From Ephydatia muelleri (lineage: Eukaryota > Porifera > Demospongiae > Spongillida > Spongillidae), in NCBI GenBank assembly GCA_013339895.1, contig JABACO010000006.1, positions 8,803,531 to 8,867,530 of the forward strand: 64,000 nucleotides of DNA, in the 5' to 3' direction. The position numbers and the translations under genes are program-made. Positions 43,094-58,300 of the stretch are shown here, piece after piece. Positions within the stretch are counted from its first letter, which is position 1, and the number at the start of each line of letters is the position of its first letter. The notes below the pieces were generated by a model. The model was not told the DNA's origin. It saw nothing but the letters and a program-made list of their open reading frames with translations, and did no database searches.

Positions 43094-46000
43094 CTTCCTG
43101 TCTCGCTTCCTTGGGCAGATATTGTGTACATGCACGCTACACGTACACATGCACATTCCCTCACATACACTCAAGCCCACATGCACTTGCACATGAACTT
43201 GTGCAGACCAGCAAAGCAAAGCATCAGTGCCGCAGTGTTTGACATTAGGTGTACTTGTACACTGTATGTTTATAACATGTGGGAATGAACCCTTAAGCAC
43301 ACCACTGACCAGCTTTTGAAACAAATCACGCTCATTAAGTTTTACACTCCACTTTAAGGATGCATTCCCTTATCACTTCCGCAGCTTGAAGCCTTACTGC
43401 GGGAGGTCAAATACCTGCGTCAGCAAGATGGCTCCAATCGCACCATCCCCACCAGCGCTGATTCGGTCTTCGCACAGTGCGACATGTTTCGCAAGTTCCT
43501 CCAGAACCTGGACGTGACTGTTGTGCTCTACAACCACATAAACGAGACCATCCTGGATGTGGAGTACCCACTGATAGAGGGGAAGCTGAGGTTCATCAAT
43601 GAGCAGCTGGAGAAGGCCATCTCCCAGCTCAACTGGACATCAGACGGTACGCTTGACTCTCTTCAGAGCATTTGCTACCATGCATCAGATGCGAAATTTG
43701 TTTTCTGTATTGTTTCCATTTGTGTATAGGACCATTTCTATGAGCAATTAATGCGTCCCCAAAGCGCCCCAATTAATAATTTCATACGCTTCAAAGCAAT
43801 AAAGGCGCAGCTAAGTAAAACAATTGGGGTATTAATGAAGGACTAAAAACCACAAGTGGCTTGTGACTTTGATCTGGGAGTTTTTGAATTGTTAGCCTTG
43901 CAGCCAGATGATAAAAAGCACTGTTGAGCCTCCCAGCCATAAGATTCTGACAAGCAGGGTACCCCTCCTCCCCTTCCCCCCTCCCAATTACCTGTTACTA
44001 ATTCTTGCATATAATCACTGAATATACATAAGCTGTTCCTTGCCTCTAGGGGTGTGGGAGTACATTGAGTCTATCAGGGACCAGGTGAGGGACCTGGAGG
44101 AACGGGTGAGGAAGTCCAAGGTGAACGTGGAGTCCATCTCTGCCCTCATGGCCACCTGGGCACAGCAGCCACTCTACCAGCGCAAGAAAGACTCCTTGCT
44201 TAACCTGGAGGTGAGTAGAGTGTGAGGAAAGAGGGAGGGAGAGGGAGGGAGAGGGAGGGAGGGAGGGAGGGAGAGAGGGAGGGAGGGAGAGAGGGAGGGA
44301 GGGAGGGAGAGAGGGAGGGAGGGAGAGAGGGAGGGAGATTAGGGGGGGAGGGAGTTTGTTAAAATATGAGGCATGATAGAGGTACTCACAGTGAAGGTGT
44401 AGGAGGGGGTGGCATGAAATGTAATCCTGCTGACACATTGCATTCCCATAAAGAGTTCTTGGCATGCTTCACACGGGGGGGGGGGGGGGGGGGGGTTGAG
44501 GTGGCAGGAAGGTAGTGTCTCTATTGCTAAGACCATGGAAGTGTCTGTTGCATTAAAATGTGCATGCGGTTCAAATTACACTAAACCAAAGTCTGAGCAC
44601 ATCATCCTATTCTGTGTGGATGCTTTCCAATAGGAGCGTTGCGGTCACCAAGGAAACTCGCTACAACCAGGTCAGGCAGGATGGCCAGAAGATCACCGAA
44701 CTGGTGGCGGAGAACCTGCAACACTTCCAGGCAGAGCCCGGCTCAGCGGTGTGGGAGAACTACCTGGACTACCTGGACGACCTTGTGGTGGATGGCCTGT
44801 ACAACTGTATCAACTGCTCCCTCCTCTACCTGCAGCAGAACATGGACAAAGGGGTCCCAAGCCTCCTCCCTCTCCTGGAAGCCAAGCTGGAACTACAGGC
44901 CCCGGAGGTGGTGTTCCAGCCGAGCATGAAGCTGGACTCGTCGGACGGGTTTTGTGTCCCTTGTGGAGGGGGGTCGTGGAGGACATCTTCAACCTGGCGG
45001 CCCTGGTCCCACGCGTGGCCAGCCATCTGGAAGCCACCAACTACATCAAGGACATGGAGGAGATTGTGGATCTCTCCGACAAGAGGGAGGAGGTGTCGAA
45101 TTGCGTGCACTTGGTGGTCGACCAGGCTACCAAGTACTGCAGCACGTTTGATGGGTACACTTACCTCTGGGTGGACGATAGGGAGGAGTTCCTGAGGCAG
45201 TTCCTGCTCTACGGGCACATTCCCACGCCGGAGGAGATAGAGGCGGCGGGGGAGGGCGGGGTCCCGAAGACTCCACCCTCCCTTGGGCAGTTCAAGGAGC
45301 AGGTTGACAAGTATGAGAAGGTCCATGGAGAGGTGGAGCAGTTTGAGGTGTGTTGTGTGAGGGTGTGAGAGGAGAGGTGGACCAGTTTGAGGTGTATTTG
45401 GTGTGCATGTGTGTTTTGTTTTGGTTCTCCTTGCATGTGTGTCTGTCTGTCTGTCTATCTGTCTGTCTGTCTGTGGTGTGTTACTTAGTATCATTGCAGT
45501 ACCATATGTATACACATGATGAGTACTCGGATTTAAAATCTAATCTCATTGGACCACCAGTCATAAGTGTGTTTGCACTTCTATATGATGTAATCTGGTC
45601 ATGTACGTGTGCAGACATGTGTACTGGTGTATATAACTGTGCATTAAGATAAAGTGAACATGTATCCTTACTGCATGCAACTGCACAAGCTTACCACATG
45701 AACATATCTGTAACGAACTGCGCTTAAACTGTTCTTCTATGTTACATTCTGTGGCCATTACAATGCAGGACACCAAGGTGTTTGACTTGTGGTTCAGGAT
45801 AGATTCCAGGCCTTTCAAGCAAGCTCTCCTTAACACTGTGAAGAGGTGGAGCCTGATGTTCAAGCAGCACCTATTGAATCACGTGTCCCACAGGTAATCA
45901 AACACTTGCCCCCCTTTGTGTGGTTCTTTGAAAAACAGTGTTTGCATGAAAAGGATTTAACAAGAAATAATTGTGTGATTATCCTTTTAAATTCTATGCT

Positions 46001-46357
46001 GCAAGTAATTGCAGAGGCTAGATAAAGTGAGCCCTCAAATTATACATGTGCATTTCCACCTATAATTTGAAGCTCTTGATCCAAATAATGCATATTTCTC
46101 TCTCCATTTACAAATACACATAGTCTCAACGACTTGGCTTCATTTGTGAAGGTGACCATAGCTGGACTCTCAGTGACGGTACCGGAAGGAGAGTACAAGG
46201 CCCTGGTGGAGGTGATGGGACACCTGTTTGCCGTGAAGGAGCGTCAGGAGGGGACAGACACCATGTTCGAGCCCCTCAAGCAGACCATAGAACTGCTCAA
46301 GTCGTACGGACAGCCACTCCCTGAGGACACCGACCAGCTAATGATAGTGAGGCCACA

Positions 46358-46395
<38 letters not shown>

Positions 46396-49082
46396 TTGTG
46401 CACATGTGCCACACTGTATGTATGTATTTGCGTGCATGCAAAATGATACCCTTTAATAAGCATCAAGGTAATCCGAGTATCTGAATTGTTTTCCACAATC
46501 CCACAAGCTGTAGTGCTGAACGATTTGGGAAGAAGGGGACACAGTAGTGTTGGATACCACATGGGTGTGCTGTTTAGTTTCACACTGTTTGAGCACCATG
46601 GGCACATTTTATAGTGATTCACTTGTCAAGTACAATGTATATGTACTTCTCTCTGTAGCAACTTCCTGAGCAATGGAACAATGTGAAAAAGCTATCGGCT
46701 GTCATGAAGCAGAATGTGGCTCCACTCCAGGCCAACGAATGCAATGCTCTCAGGAGGAAGCTGGCTTCTTTTGATGTGAGCCACATGGAGACTGCTATAT
46801 GAGTCCTTCTTGTTCTTGTCCCCATCTCCTTCCGTGCAATGTCTTATGGGTATGATAGACATTTTACTCTTTGCGTCTCAACCTCTTAGGTGAAGCAGCA
46901 CGAGTTCAGAGAGAAGTTCAGAGTTACAGCTCCATTCCAGTTTGATGCAAAAATGCCATACGTCAGGGTAGATAAGGTACGTGATCTGAAGCGTATGCAA
47001 AGTGGATGAAGTTGTGTTGTGCATGCTTTTAAATTCTTCGCTCCATTAATCCTTCCTCATCCTTTTCCTCTTCTCTTCCCTCCCCATCCCATCCTCTCCC
47101 ATTCCCCTCCCTTTCCCTCCCAATTCATTCCCCTTCCCTTTCCAATCCCACCCTCTCCCGTTTCCCTCTTCCCCCCCCCTTTCATTCCTCCTATAGAGCC
47201 ATAGGGACATCAAGGAGATGGAGCAGGTCATGGCCGAACTACAAGAGGCGGCCGGCCTATTTGAGCTGACGGTGCCCGACTTCAAACAGCTCAAGGCCTG
47301 CAGGAAGGAGGTGGGGATGCTGAAGAGCCTCTGGGACATGGTGGAGCTGGTGACCAGCAGCTTCAATGACTGGAACTCCACGCTGTGGAAGGACATCAAC
47401 GTGGAGCAGATGGACATGGACTGCAAGAAGTTTGTCAAGGACATCCGAGCCCTGGACAAAGAGATGAGGGCATGGGATGTGTTCAATGGGATGGACTCCA
47501 TGGTGAAGAACATGGTGACCTCGCTGAAGGCCGTTGGGGAGCTGCAGAATCCTGCCATCAGGGAGAGGCACTGGGATCAGCTCATGCAGGCCACAAAGGT
47601 AAAAAAAAGTGTTTGTTTTTTTTCCCCTTCTCGTGCAAGGTGTGTGGTGTGCTCTAAATAGATCTGCAATGTTTAGATCACATTGTGGGCATGTTACAAT
47701 GGTTCACAAATATATACAGTGTAGATCAAGTATAGATAATATCAACTGCTTTTGTTCCCAATAAGGTTTATACATTTAACAACAAAACAATAAGGAACAA
47801 CAGTTGTGTGCTAATGGTGGTCAAAGCTTGTGGGATTGAGCATGTGTTTAGATGCCATTTGAAAATTGCGAGTCACCCTGTCCAAGATATGCCTCAATGG
47901 CATGTAGGAGAGTACCCTGTCTAAGGTAAGCCTCAATGGCATTTAGGAGAGTACCCTGTCTAAGATATGCCTCAATGGCATTTAGGAGAGTACCCTGTAC
48001 AAGATATGCCTCAATGGCATTTAGGAGAGTACCCTGTACAAGATATGCCTCAATAGCTACCCTATAGATCTGCATCAATGGCATGTAGGCTGCCAGGCAG
48101 TGGCTGTCATGCCTTACATGTGTGATAGATACATGTACGTGGTTCAATTTAGTAGTAAATAGAACCCATTTCCTTCTGATTTTACTAGAGTTCAGATTGA
48201 CTTGTGCTTCCCTTCACTCCATTATTGCCATCTGCAGGTGAAGTTTGTCATGTCTGACAAGACCAACCTGGCAGACCTGCTGGCTCTGAACCTGCATAAA
48301 TTTGAGGACGAGGTGCGAACCATCGTGGACAAGGCCACCAAGGAGCTGAGCATGGAGAAGACCCTGGGTGAACTGGAGGTCACATGGTCACAGATGCAGT
48401 TTGAGACGGAACCACACCACAGGACAGGGAGCAACCTCCTCAAATCCAACGAAGAGCTGATAGAAACTCTTGAAGAAAACCAAGTGAGTGTATCTCTGCT
48501 TGGGAGGGGGGGAAGGGGAGGGGGAGGGGGGAGGGATTGCGATTGCGCATGAAGTATACTTTGATGGATTGGGATTGAAACTATATTTTCAACTAACTTT
48601 AGAATTTATCACTAGCTGTAAGGATAGGTTGTGGATCTAAACAATGTCAGAGTGTTTTCAATGCCCCAACTGCTTACTACATGTAGGTCACATAATAAAA
48701 TCATGTCGTGTGTACAGACCCCCCCCTCCCCCCATGACCTAAATCTCTCACCCTCGTGACCTCAGACCACTCTCCATCATGACCTTAAACCACTCCCCCT
48801 CGTGACCACTCCTCCTTGCACAGGTCCAGCTACAGAACATGATGACCTCCAAATTTGTGGGTTACTTCCTGGAGCAGGTCTCCAGCTGGCAGAAGAGGTT
48901 GGCCACCTCTGACTCTGTCATCCACATCTGGTTCGAGGTTCAGCGAACATGGTCCCATTTGGAGAGCATCTTCATCGGCTCAGAGGACATCAGGGCGCAG
49001 CTGCCCGACCACTCCAAGCAGTTTGACACCATTGATTCTGACTTCAAGGTGGGTCACGTCTGCACATCTGCTGTGCACAGTG

Positions 49083-49117
<35 letters not shown>

Positions 49118-52100
49118 TGTGTGTGTCTGTGTGTCTGTGTGTGTAGTGTGTGTGTAGTGTGTGTGTGTAGTGTGTGTGTGTAGGTGCATTCTACATGTGC
49201 AAAGAATCGTACGTACAGTATGCATAGCATATACACAGGTGCATATACAGTATGACACTTGCAGATGTGTAGGAGATGTTTTGCTCTTGTGGGGAGGAGG
49301 GGGGGGTGTATACATGTACTGAATGAGCAATGCACGTAATGGGGCCTGATAGCTAAGACTGTGTGTATCCTGTGAAAGGTATGTAATACGCATGTAGCTC
49401 AATATGCACATGGAGGTGTATTCAGTTTTGATGTCCGTACAGCTCAATATGTGTGTTCAGTTTTGATGTCCATACATGCATGCAACTTATATGTTATGTT
49501 TTGGTATTATTGTGAGCTGTGTGTCATATTACATGTGCATGTCTTCTGTTTATACTGTTCTGTATTATCATGGTGCCTTCTGTCATTTCAGGGCTTGCTT
49601 AAAGAAGTGGGAATGAACTTAAATGTTGTTGCTGCATGCAATCGAGATGGACTGTACAACCAACTGGAAGACATTCAAAAACGGTACAAATACAATTACT
49701 CAGGTCATGCATGTAAATGCTGAACAAAGGTGCGGCTTGCTCTGTTGAAAGTGGGGAAAGGGTGTGCCGTTGTGGCCTCAGCCCACAGACCAACAGATTT
49801 GATTTCTGTTATTAATAGATGAAATCGCACAGCTACTGTACAACATGTTTGTCATGTTGACTGTGATGGTACAAACGTAGTTTCTACCTACTTTTTTAAT
49901 ACAACAGGCGTATGTCACTATAACAGATAATGATTAATTAATCAATAAGCTATAAAACACAAGAGTTTTAGGCCACAGTAAGATTACCCTTGCTGTCTGC
50001 AATTGCTAAGTCCATGGCAGATGCAAAAAGAGAATATTGTGGTCTATGGTAGGAAGAGCGAGAACCATAATACAGCATGATGGCTGATCTACATGAAAAT
50101 AAGGTATTATGAAGGGTGAAAATTACTTTGCATTAACTTGCATTGACGCATACTTACACGTGGTACCTGTAGGATCGTGCACAGCATTCTGCGCTAAAAA
50201 TATGTACATTCAACACTATGGACATATCATTTTGTAAATTTAAAAATGGCTAAGTGTTGCAATCTGTAAATGACAAAAACAAGCATAGTACCCTTTGTGT
50301 ACAATTTGTGTGCAAGGCTGTTGTCCTGCAGTGCACATACACATGTGTTTAGTGGCTACTCCCTGCATACACTGTACACGTCCATACAGACTTTCAGTGT
50401 GCGAAAAGGCACTCTCTGACTACCTTGAGACCAAGAGGCTAGCCTTCCCTCGCTTCTACTTCATATCCTCTGCAGACCTTCTCGACATACTCTCCAAAGG
50501 GAACCAGCCAGTGGAGGTGTGGCCTTGCACACACTGACACATTTTGTGGCAATACAATGTACTCACTAATGGAGGTGCTTGCATGTATTGTGGTTCGTAA
50601 CTTGCCAGTGCTGTGCATGTGGAAACGTATTGGCGTGTATGCACATGTGTAGCAGAGGGATATGGTATTCAGGTGGGGCTTCCAAAACCCTTGCATTTTT
50701 GCTGCATTCGTTTGCGTGAACATTTATGTCCCACAGTACAAGCTTTCACAGACCTTTTTTTATTCAATTAATAATTTTCAAGTGGTAACTGTGCTGTGCT
50801 ACCATTCACTTTGCATAAAAACCTCGGACATCGCTTGCTTTTCCCCTGCCGCAGGTGGCAAGGCACTTGGCCAAGCTCTTCGACAGCATGGCCAAACTGA
50901 AGTTCAAGGAAGAGGAGGCGGGCCAGCTGACCAAGGAGGCAGTGGGAATGTACAGCAAGGAAGGGGAGTACGTGACCCTGTCATCCCAGCTCATGTGCGT
51001 GGGGCAGGTGGAGAGCTGGCTCAGCCTGCTGCTCGAGAACATGCAGGAGACCATCCGCAGGGAGTTTGTGGAGGCCGTGGTGACCTACGAGGAGATGCCC
51101 AGGGAACAGTGGATATTCAAGCCCCCCGCCCAGGTGGCCCTGGCGGGGACCCAGATCTGGTGGACGACGGAGGTGAACCTCGTGTTTGCGAGGCTGGAGG
51201 AAGGTTACGAGAACGCGCTGAAGGATTACTACAAGAAGCAGGTGTGCTGATAAATCATGACCTTTTTTAATTTTACTGGGGGTGTGTGACTGTTATTCAC
51301 ATGTATACTCGCGTTCATATGCCTGTGGGTTTCTATGGAAGGAGGAAAGGAGGGAGGGTGGGGTGGTGGGGGCACACACTATTGTGTTGGTTGTATGTAT
51401 AGTTTTATTACTCCATAGGTGTAGCTGACAAAAACTGTCATATAAATCATTAAAAATGTTGTTTTAACATAGAGGTGATAAATATTGTTTGGTTTTATGA
51501 TCACAGAAAGTAATTAAAAATGCAATTATAACAATATACATGCATCTTAAAATGTGATTAAAATCATCTTAGCACAGCACGTAGTGGATCAAACACCATT
51601 TTTACAGAATGTGTTGTTTTCAACTTATGGCACAATAACTCATGGCACAATGCATACATGCACACACACCACACACCACACACCACACACACCACACACA
51701 ACCAAGGTCACTCAACTGAACACACTGATCGGACTGTTGCTAGGCAACCTCACCAGTGGCGACCGTCAGAAGATCATGACCATCTGTACCATCGATGTGC
51801 ACGCTCGTGACGTGGTGGGCAAGCTGATCCAGCAGAAGGCTGAGAATTCCCAGGCCTTCACCTGGCTCAGCCAACTGAGGCACCGCTGGGATGAGACCCA
51901 GAAGCACTGTTTTGCCAACATCTGCGATGCCCAGTTCAAGTATGCGTATGAGTACCTTGGGAACACACCTCGACTTGTGATCACACCACTGACAGACAGG
52001 TAAGGCTATTGTAACTGAGGCCACTTTTCGTGTGTGTGTATGTGTGTGTGTGTGTGTATGTGCGCGCGCGCGTGTGTGTGTGTGTGTGTTGTGTGGTGTG

Positions 52101-52296
52101 TGTATGTGTGTGTGTGTGTGTGTATGTGCGCGCGCGCGTGTGTGTGTGTGTGTGTTGTGTGTGTGTGTGTATGTGTGTGTGTGTGTGTATGTGCGCGCGC
52201 GCGTGTGTGTGTGTGGTTGTGTGTGTGTGTGTATGTGTGTGTGTGTGAGTGTGTGTATCTGTGTGTGTGTGTGTGTGTTGTGTGTGTGTGTGTGTG

Positions 52297-52367
<71 letters not shown>

Positions 52368-52403
52368 TGTGTTGTGTGTGTGTGTGGTGTGTGTTGTGTG
52401 TGT

Positions 52404-52438
<35 letters not shown>

Positions 52439-53745
52439 AGTGCCATATATACACCTAGCATTTACAATCCTTCATACATGAGATCCACTACTACGGGTCC
52501 TGACAATGTACAGTATGTCATCTGTTGCATGTGCAGTTATCAACTGACAGGACAGTGTCACTGTAATTGTGGGAATATACTGCATTTGCCTTGACACTTT
52601 CTCTCAGCCCTAATTACGTGTGCAATCATGAATGTTTAGAAACTATTATTTCACTCTACCTCAGTGTTTCTCTGTCACAATAATGCTGATGTACATCTGT
52701 GCCCTCTTCCCTGCCACTTCCCCACACGCTCCCCCAGGTGCTACATCACCCTCACACAGTCACTCCACCTCATCATGAGTGGGGCACCAGCTGGCCCTGC
52801 CGGAACAGGGAAGACTGAGACCACAAAGGACCTTGGCAGGGCCCTAGGTGTGATGGTGTACGTATTCAACTGCTCTGAGCAGATGGACTACAAGGTAGGC
52901 CCTTTCCCCCCCCTTCCTCCCCCTCCCCCTTCCCCCCCCCCCCCTTCCTCCCCCCCTCCCCTTCCCCCCCCCCCCTTCCTCCCCCTCCCCTTCCCCCCCC
53001 TTCCTCCCCCTCCCCTTCCCCCTCAAGTGCTTAGAGGTATATGATATTCCATATGCATGTTGTGCAAGTGCCATTGTCATCAATCTGTAGTCGCTCTAGT
53101 GTTAAAGTGAAATAATTTGTTTGTTGCTATTAGCTTGGCAAGTAGCTTGATCTTGTGCTGTGTACCAGGCATAGAGTACTGTCTGCCAGTGGCATTTGAT
53201 AGAAAATACTCTATATACTGTACTTATAAAGTACATTGTCTTCCCTCCCATCTCCTCCCCTCTCCTCCCCTCCCCTCCCAGTCTATTGGCAACATATACA
53301 AAGGCCTTGCGCAGACTGGAGCATGGGGATGTTTTGATGAGTTCAACAGGATATCTGTGGAGGTGCTGTCTGTGGTAGCTGTGCAGGTGAAGAGCATCCA
53401 AGATGCCATCAAGACCAAGAAGAAGAGATTTTTGTTTGAGGGCAGTGAGATCAAACTGCTGCCCAGTGTGGGTCTGTTCATCACCATGAACCCGGGTATG
53501 CCGGGAGAACGGAACTGCCTGAGAACCTCAAGGCTTTGTTCAGGTAAGGGTAAAGGTGAGGGGAAGGTGCAAGTGAAGATGAGGGTATTGTTCTGATGAC
53601 CTCAATGGTGGCCATTAGAATCTGCCAAAAATCCTCCAAATTTATAGCACAAGTTCCCAAGAATTCAAATCAGTGGCACTCTCCTGGCTTCTGTTTGTTC
53701 ATCTCACTACACTCAATCACACACACACACACACACATACGCAGT

Positions 53746-53783
<38 letters not shown>

Positions 53784-53827
53784 GTGCACACACATACGCA
53801 CACACACATACGCACACACACAGACGT

Positions 53828-53867
<40 letters not shown>

Positions 53868-55323
53868 CATTGATTTGATTGTATTATGGAAATACTGCAT
53901 GTGTCAGCACCAGAAGCATATTTTTACTACATACATTCCTGCATGCATTTGTACAACTTGTTTGTATACATTACAAGCTGTTTAACTCTTTGAACGCCAA
54001 GTGCGTACATGCATGCATGCACACACAATCGTTACACCATTCATGCATGATTTATATATTACGTGCAAAATGTGTTTATCAGTCACAACACCTTGATGCT
54101 TGTAAGGTTATAAGTACATGTACATTATGTTTCCTCTCACACTGGCTACAAACTCCATTATTAAGATGATTTCACTTCACTTCACTAATGCATCACTTCA
54201 ATACTCCAAGAACAAGAATGCGTAGCCCAGATCAGTGTAGCATATAATTGCCTGTTCACTCCCCCATTTGCAAGTTCGCATTTTGGGTTGTTGTAATAAA
54301 AGGCCAGCAGGTTATAATGGACCCACAAAATGTGCTTACACCGGGACCACATATGTTCAAATATTTGTATGACTATGGGGCTACATGCATGTCAGTATTG
54401 CACTTGCATGCATATTCAAAGTGATTTGATCAACACAATATAACACACAGCACTGCATGAATGGTGAGGCAGATAATTCTCGTTTTGTGAGCATGCATGT
54501 ATATATCTACTTGGTGTTCAAAGAATTAAACATTTGCAACACTTGACACAAAATTTTAGACCATGTGCCATGGTTGTGCCAGACTTTGAGCTGATTGCTG
54601 AGATCATGTTGGTGGCTGAGGGCTTCATCGATGCCCGCATCCTGGCCCGCAAGTTCCTCACTCTCTACACCCTGTGCAAGGACCTCCTCTCCAAGCAGGA
54701 CCACTACGACTGGGGCCTGAGGGCCATCAAGTCTGTCCTGGTCGTGGCTGGGAGTCTGAAGAGAGGGGACAGGGAAAGGCCTGAGGACCAGGTGAGTTTA
54801 AGGATGGTGCGAAGTACCTGTGCCTGATTTTAATACCCTTTTTGTTAGGTGCTGATGAGAGCATTGAGAGATTTCAACACTCCCAAGATAGTGACAGACG
54901 ATGTTCCCATCTTCATGGGGCTCATTGGAGACTTGTTCCCTGCACTGGATGTGCCAAGAAAGAGGGATATGGACTTTGAAGCGGAAGTGAAAAAGGCTGT
55001 CATTGTGAGTCTTGCTCTCTCAGCTCTGGTACAGAGGCTGTTTCCATCAGGGATGTTGGAGATAGGTGCCGGCTTAGATGACAGAATGTGTATAATTGGT
55101 AGTGTGTTGCTTGCTACATGTACATAGTAGCGACTGTGATCAAACTATTGGGTCACATTTATCATAACTAGTATTTATGAGAACATTCTGTAATTTTGTA
55201 CCAAGGCAAACATACTACCCACTCTACACAGGTGCGGATGTATAGCTGTAATTTTGCAATAGAATGCTTGCTTTGTGTTTGGAACGTGTGCTTGCTTAAT
55301 TCATGGGATGTGTGGCTGCAGTG

Positions 55324-55363
<40 letters not shown>

Positions 55364-58300
55364 TGTTGTGTCTGTGTGATATAGAACTTTTCCCATGTGT
55401 GCCCAGGACCTTGGTCTGCAGCCGGAGGAAGGGTTCATTCTGAAGGTGGTACAGCTGGAGGAGCTGAGGAACGTCAGGCACTCCATCTTTGTCATTGGTA
55501 ACGCAGGGTACAGGGAAGTCCAAGATCCTGCGCTCCTTGAATAAGACTTACCAGAACATGAAGAGGAAACCGGTTTGGCAGGATTTGAACCCGAAAGCTG
55601 TGACAAATGATGAGCTTTTTGGTATCATCAATCGTGCCACTCGAGAATGGAAGGATGGTATGTCCTATGGTGCACGCACTCAAATGTACGTGCATGTGTG
55701 CATATGTTATATAGAGACTTACATGTATACATTATTTTTTTCTAATGGATTATTTCATGATGATATTAAGACCACCAAAATCATACAGTCTATGTTTTTG
55801 TTTTGTTCTCACATTTGGTTGAGGCCTTGAAATAACGGTTGTACAATTAAAAAACACTTTTGATGTACCAAGGTACACAGTGATAACCTAGTGTGGACAA
55901 ACTATATTTGTTCCTGCATACATGTATCTATTGATAATTTCTCTCAAGTTCAGTTTCATTCACCATTAGATAAGCATCAGATTATACTGCCCATGTACAG
56001 AAGCACATGTACTGTACATGGGCAATGGGTACTGTCAGAAATGTAATTATTTACCCATTTTTACATTTACAACATTTTGTACAGTTTTGATGTTAATTGT
56101 TACCACAAAAATTGAATTAATGCTGATTTTTTTGCAAGGCCATTATGTAAATGTATGTTTCTTAAGTGCACACTTGGTGTGTTTTAAATGTGGGCATGTA
56201 CTTGGAATTGTGATTCTTGGTTGAGGGGGGAGGAGGAGAATAGTCTGTCTGCATAGCATGTGACAAGCTTCACACGGTTCCCAGGCCTCTTCTCGACGAT
56301 CATGCGAGACTTGGCCAACATGACCAATGACAGTCCAAAGTGGATAGTGCTGGATGGAGACATTGACCCCATGTGGATAGAATCTCTCAACACAGTCATG
56401 GACGATAACAAGGTACAACAAAAGGCACCTTCAAATGGTGCCATTTGCTTTATTGTCACCCCCCCTTACTCCTCCTTATTTTTGCAGGTCCTCACCTTGG
56501 CCAGCAATGAGCGTGTGCCACTGACACCTTCCATGAGGCTCATGTTTGAGATAGGCCACCTCAAGGCTGCCACTCCCGCCACTGTTTCCCGGGCAGGAAT
56601 CCTGTTTGTCAACCCAGCTGATCTTGGATGGTCACCGTAAGTTTGTTTGTACATTGGTAATGTGCCAACAAAAAAAAAACATGTATCCATGACATGGAAT
56701 ATGCAAGTAATGGATATTTAGAACATGAACTGTTTACTCTTTCGCGGGCAAAGCCAATTATTGCGGTACACATGTAGTGCGAAATAAGCATTGCCGTGTT
56801 ACAGGAAAACATAGTTTGAAAACCAACTTACACTAATATGACCAGGAAAAAACTGATCATGTATTGTTAACTATAAATGTTACCTGTTTAAATAAACAGA
56901 GTGGCTTTATAGTATAGCACCTGCGGTGCAATGCCCGTGAAAGAGTTAAAATATACAGTATTGCACATCTTATTACATGGGACCATTGCTGCAAAAAGGA
57001 ACCTTACTGCACTTATTTTCAGTACAAACTTAATGCTTGTGTTGAAATGTATGCCTAATTAAAGTTCAGTGCCTTATAACTCCGTAACAGATAGTCCAAT
57101 TCTCTGTCCATAAGAATTATTGTGTAAAGGACATTTCAGACTTCCAGGATATCATGCAATTTGAAATCTTGAAAGAAAAAGAACAACGTATGTTTAGTCC
57201 CTTTTTGCTGCTCATTTTAATGGATTAACTGTACATGTATGTGTACATTTTGAATTAAAGGTGTAAAGTTTCAAGATTGGCATAAGCCATTTGAACTGTG
57301 CATATGTCTTCTGCAGGTAGTTGCTACGGTAACATTTGATCTTCTACTCACAGATACGTGCAGAGTTGGATTGAAAAACGCGAGGTGCAGTCAGAGAAGG
57401 CCAACCTGTCGATCCTGTTTGACCGCTACATCCCAATCCTGCTGGACGCCATGCGTTCTGGCCGCTTCAAGAAGATCACTCCCATCCAAGAGGTGTCCAT
57501 GATCCAGACCCTCTGCTACCTACTGGAGGCTTTTCTCACCCCACAGAATGCACCTCCAGATACAGCCAAAGAGATCTATGAACTGTACTTTGTATTTGCT
57601 GCCATCTGGGCTTTTGGAGGGTCCACATTTCAAGACCAGGTGAGTGGCATTTGTGTGAGCTGTAGGCAACAGTGTTAGTCGTAATTTCATCTAATGTGCA
57701 GTGACCTAAAAGTGTGTATGCTGTGAATTTTAGCAGATGTATATGTGCCATTAAACCAAACTCTCTTTGTACTCTAGCTGGTCGACTATCGAGTGGAGTT
57801 TTCAAAATGGTGGGTGACGGAATTCAAGCAGTTCAAGTTTCCATCTCAGGGCACAGTGTTTGACTACTTCCTGGACCATGAGACCAAGAAGTGGCTGCCC
57901 TGGAGCGAGAAGATACCCAAGTTTGAGCTGGACAGGGAGAAGCCCCTGCAGTCGGTGATCGTGCACACAGCAGAGACGACGCGCCTCCGCTACTTCCTGG
58001 ACCTCCTCATGGCCAACCGTCGCCCCGTCATGCTGGTGGGTGGAGCCGGCTGCGGCAAGACCATCATGATCAACGACAAAGTTCTCCAAGCTAGGAGAGG
58101 ATACTCTGGTCACGACCATCCCTTTCAAACAACTACACCACTTCGCTCATGCTCCAGCAGATCATGGAGAAACCCCTGGAGAAGAAGGGCCGGGCGCAAC
58201 TACGGTCCCCCGGGGACCAAAAAGCTCATCTACTTCATCGACGACATGAACATGCCGGCCGTGGACACGTACGGCACCGTGCAACCCCACACTCTAATTA

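Larger units (their letters stand above)
37425..46976 (+). other. Dynein tail region (exons 1-16)
   Basis: Exons: 37425-37829, 38278-38471, 38676-38865, 39133-39444, 40142-40369, 40970-41254, 41725-41990, 42433-42501, 42856-42982, 43385-43646, 44050-44210, 44634-45347, 45769-45893, 46124-46346, 46659-46775, 46890-46976. This is the DHC_N1 tail that binds intermediate chains and neighbouring heavy chains in the outer arm. Recognisable blocks include [40 protein letters not shown] and [19 protein letters not shown]. Exon 12 holds three +1 indels; removing three bases gives exactly 237 codons. Confidence 0.9.
52738..55004 (+). other. Dynein AAA1 module (exons 24-27)
   Basis: Exons: 52738-52894, 53282-53543, 54560-54791, 54849-55004. 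This is the main ATPase site: Walker A GPAGTGKT, Walker B CFDEFNRI, sensor TMNPG then [13 protein letters not shown] is missing at 53497 between GGT and ATGCC, which would otherwise give NPGYAGRTE. The intron 53544-54559 contains a MITE. Confidence 0.92.
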
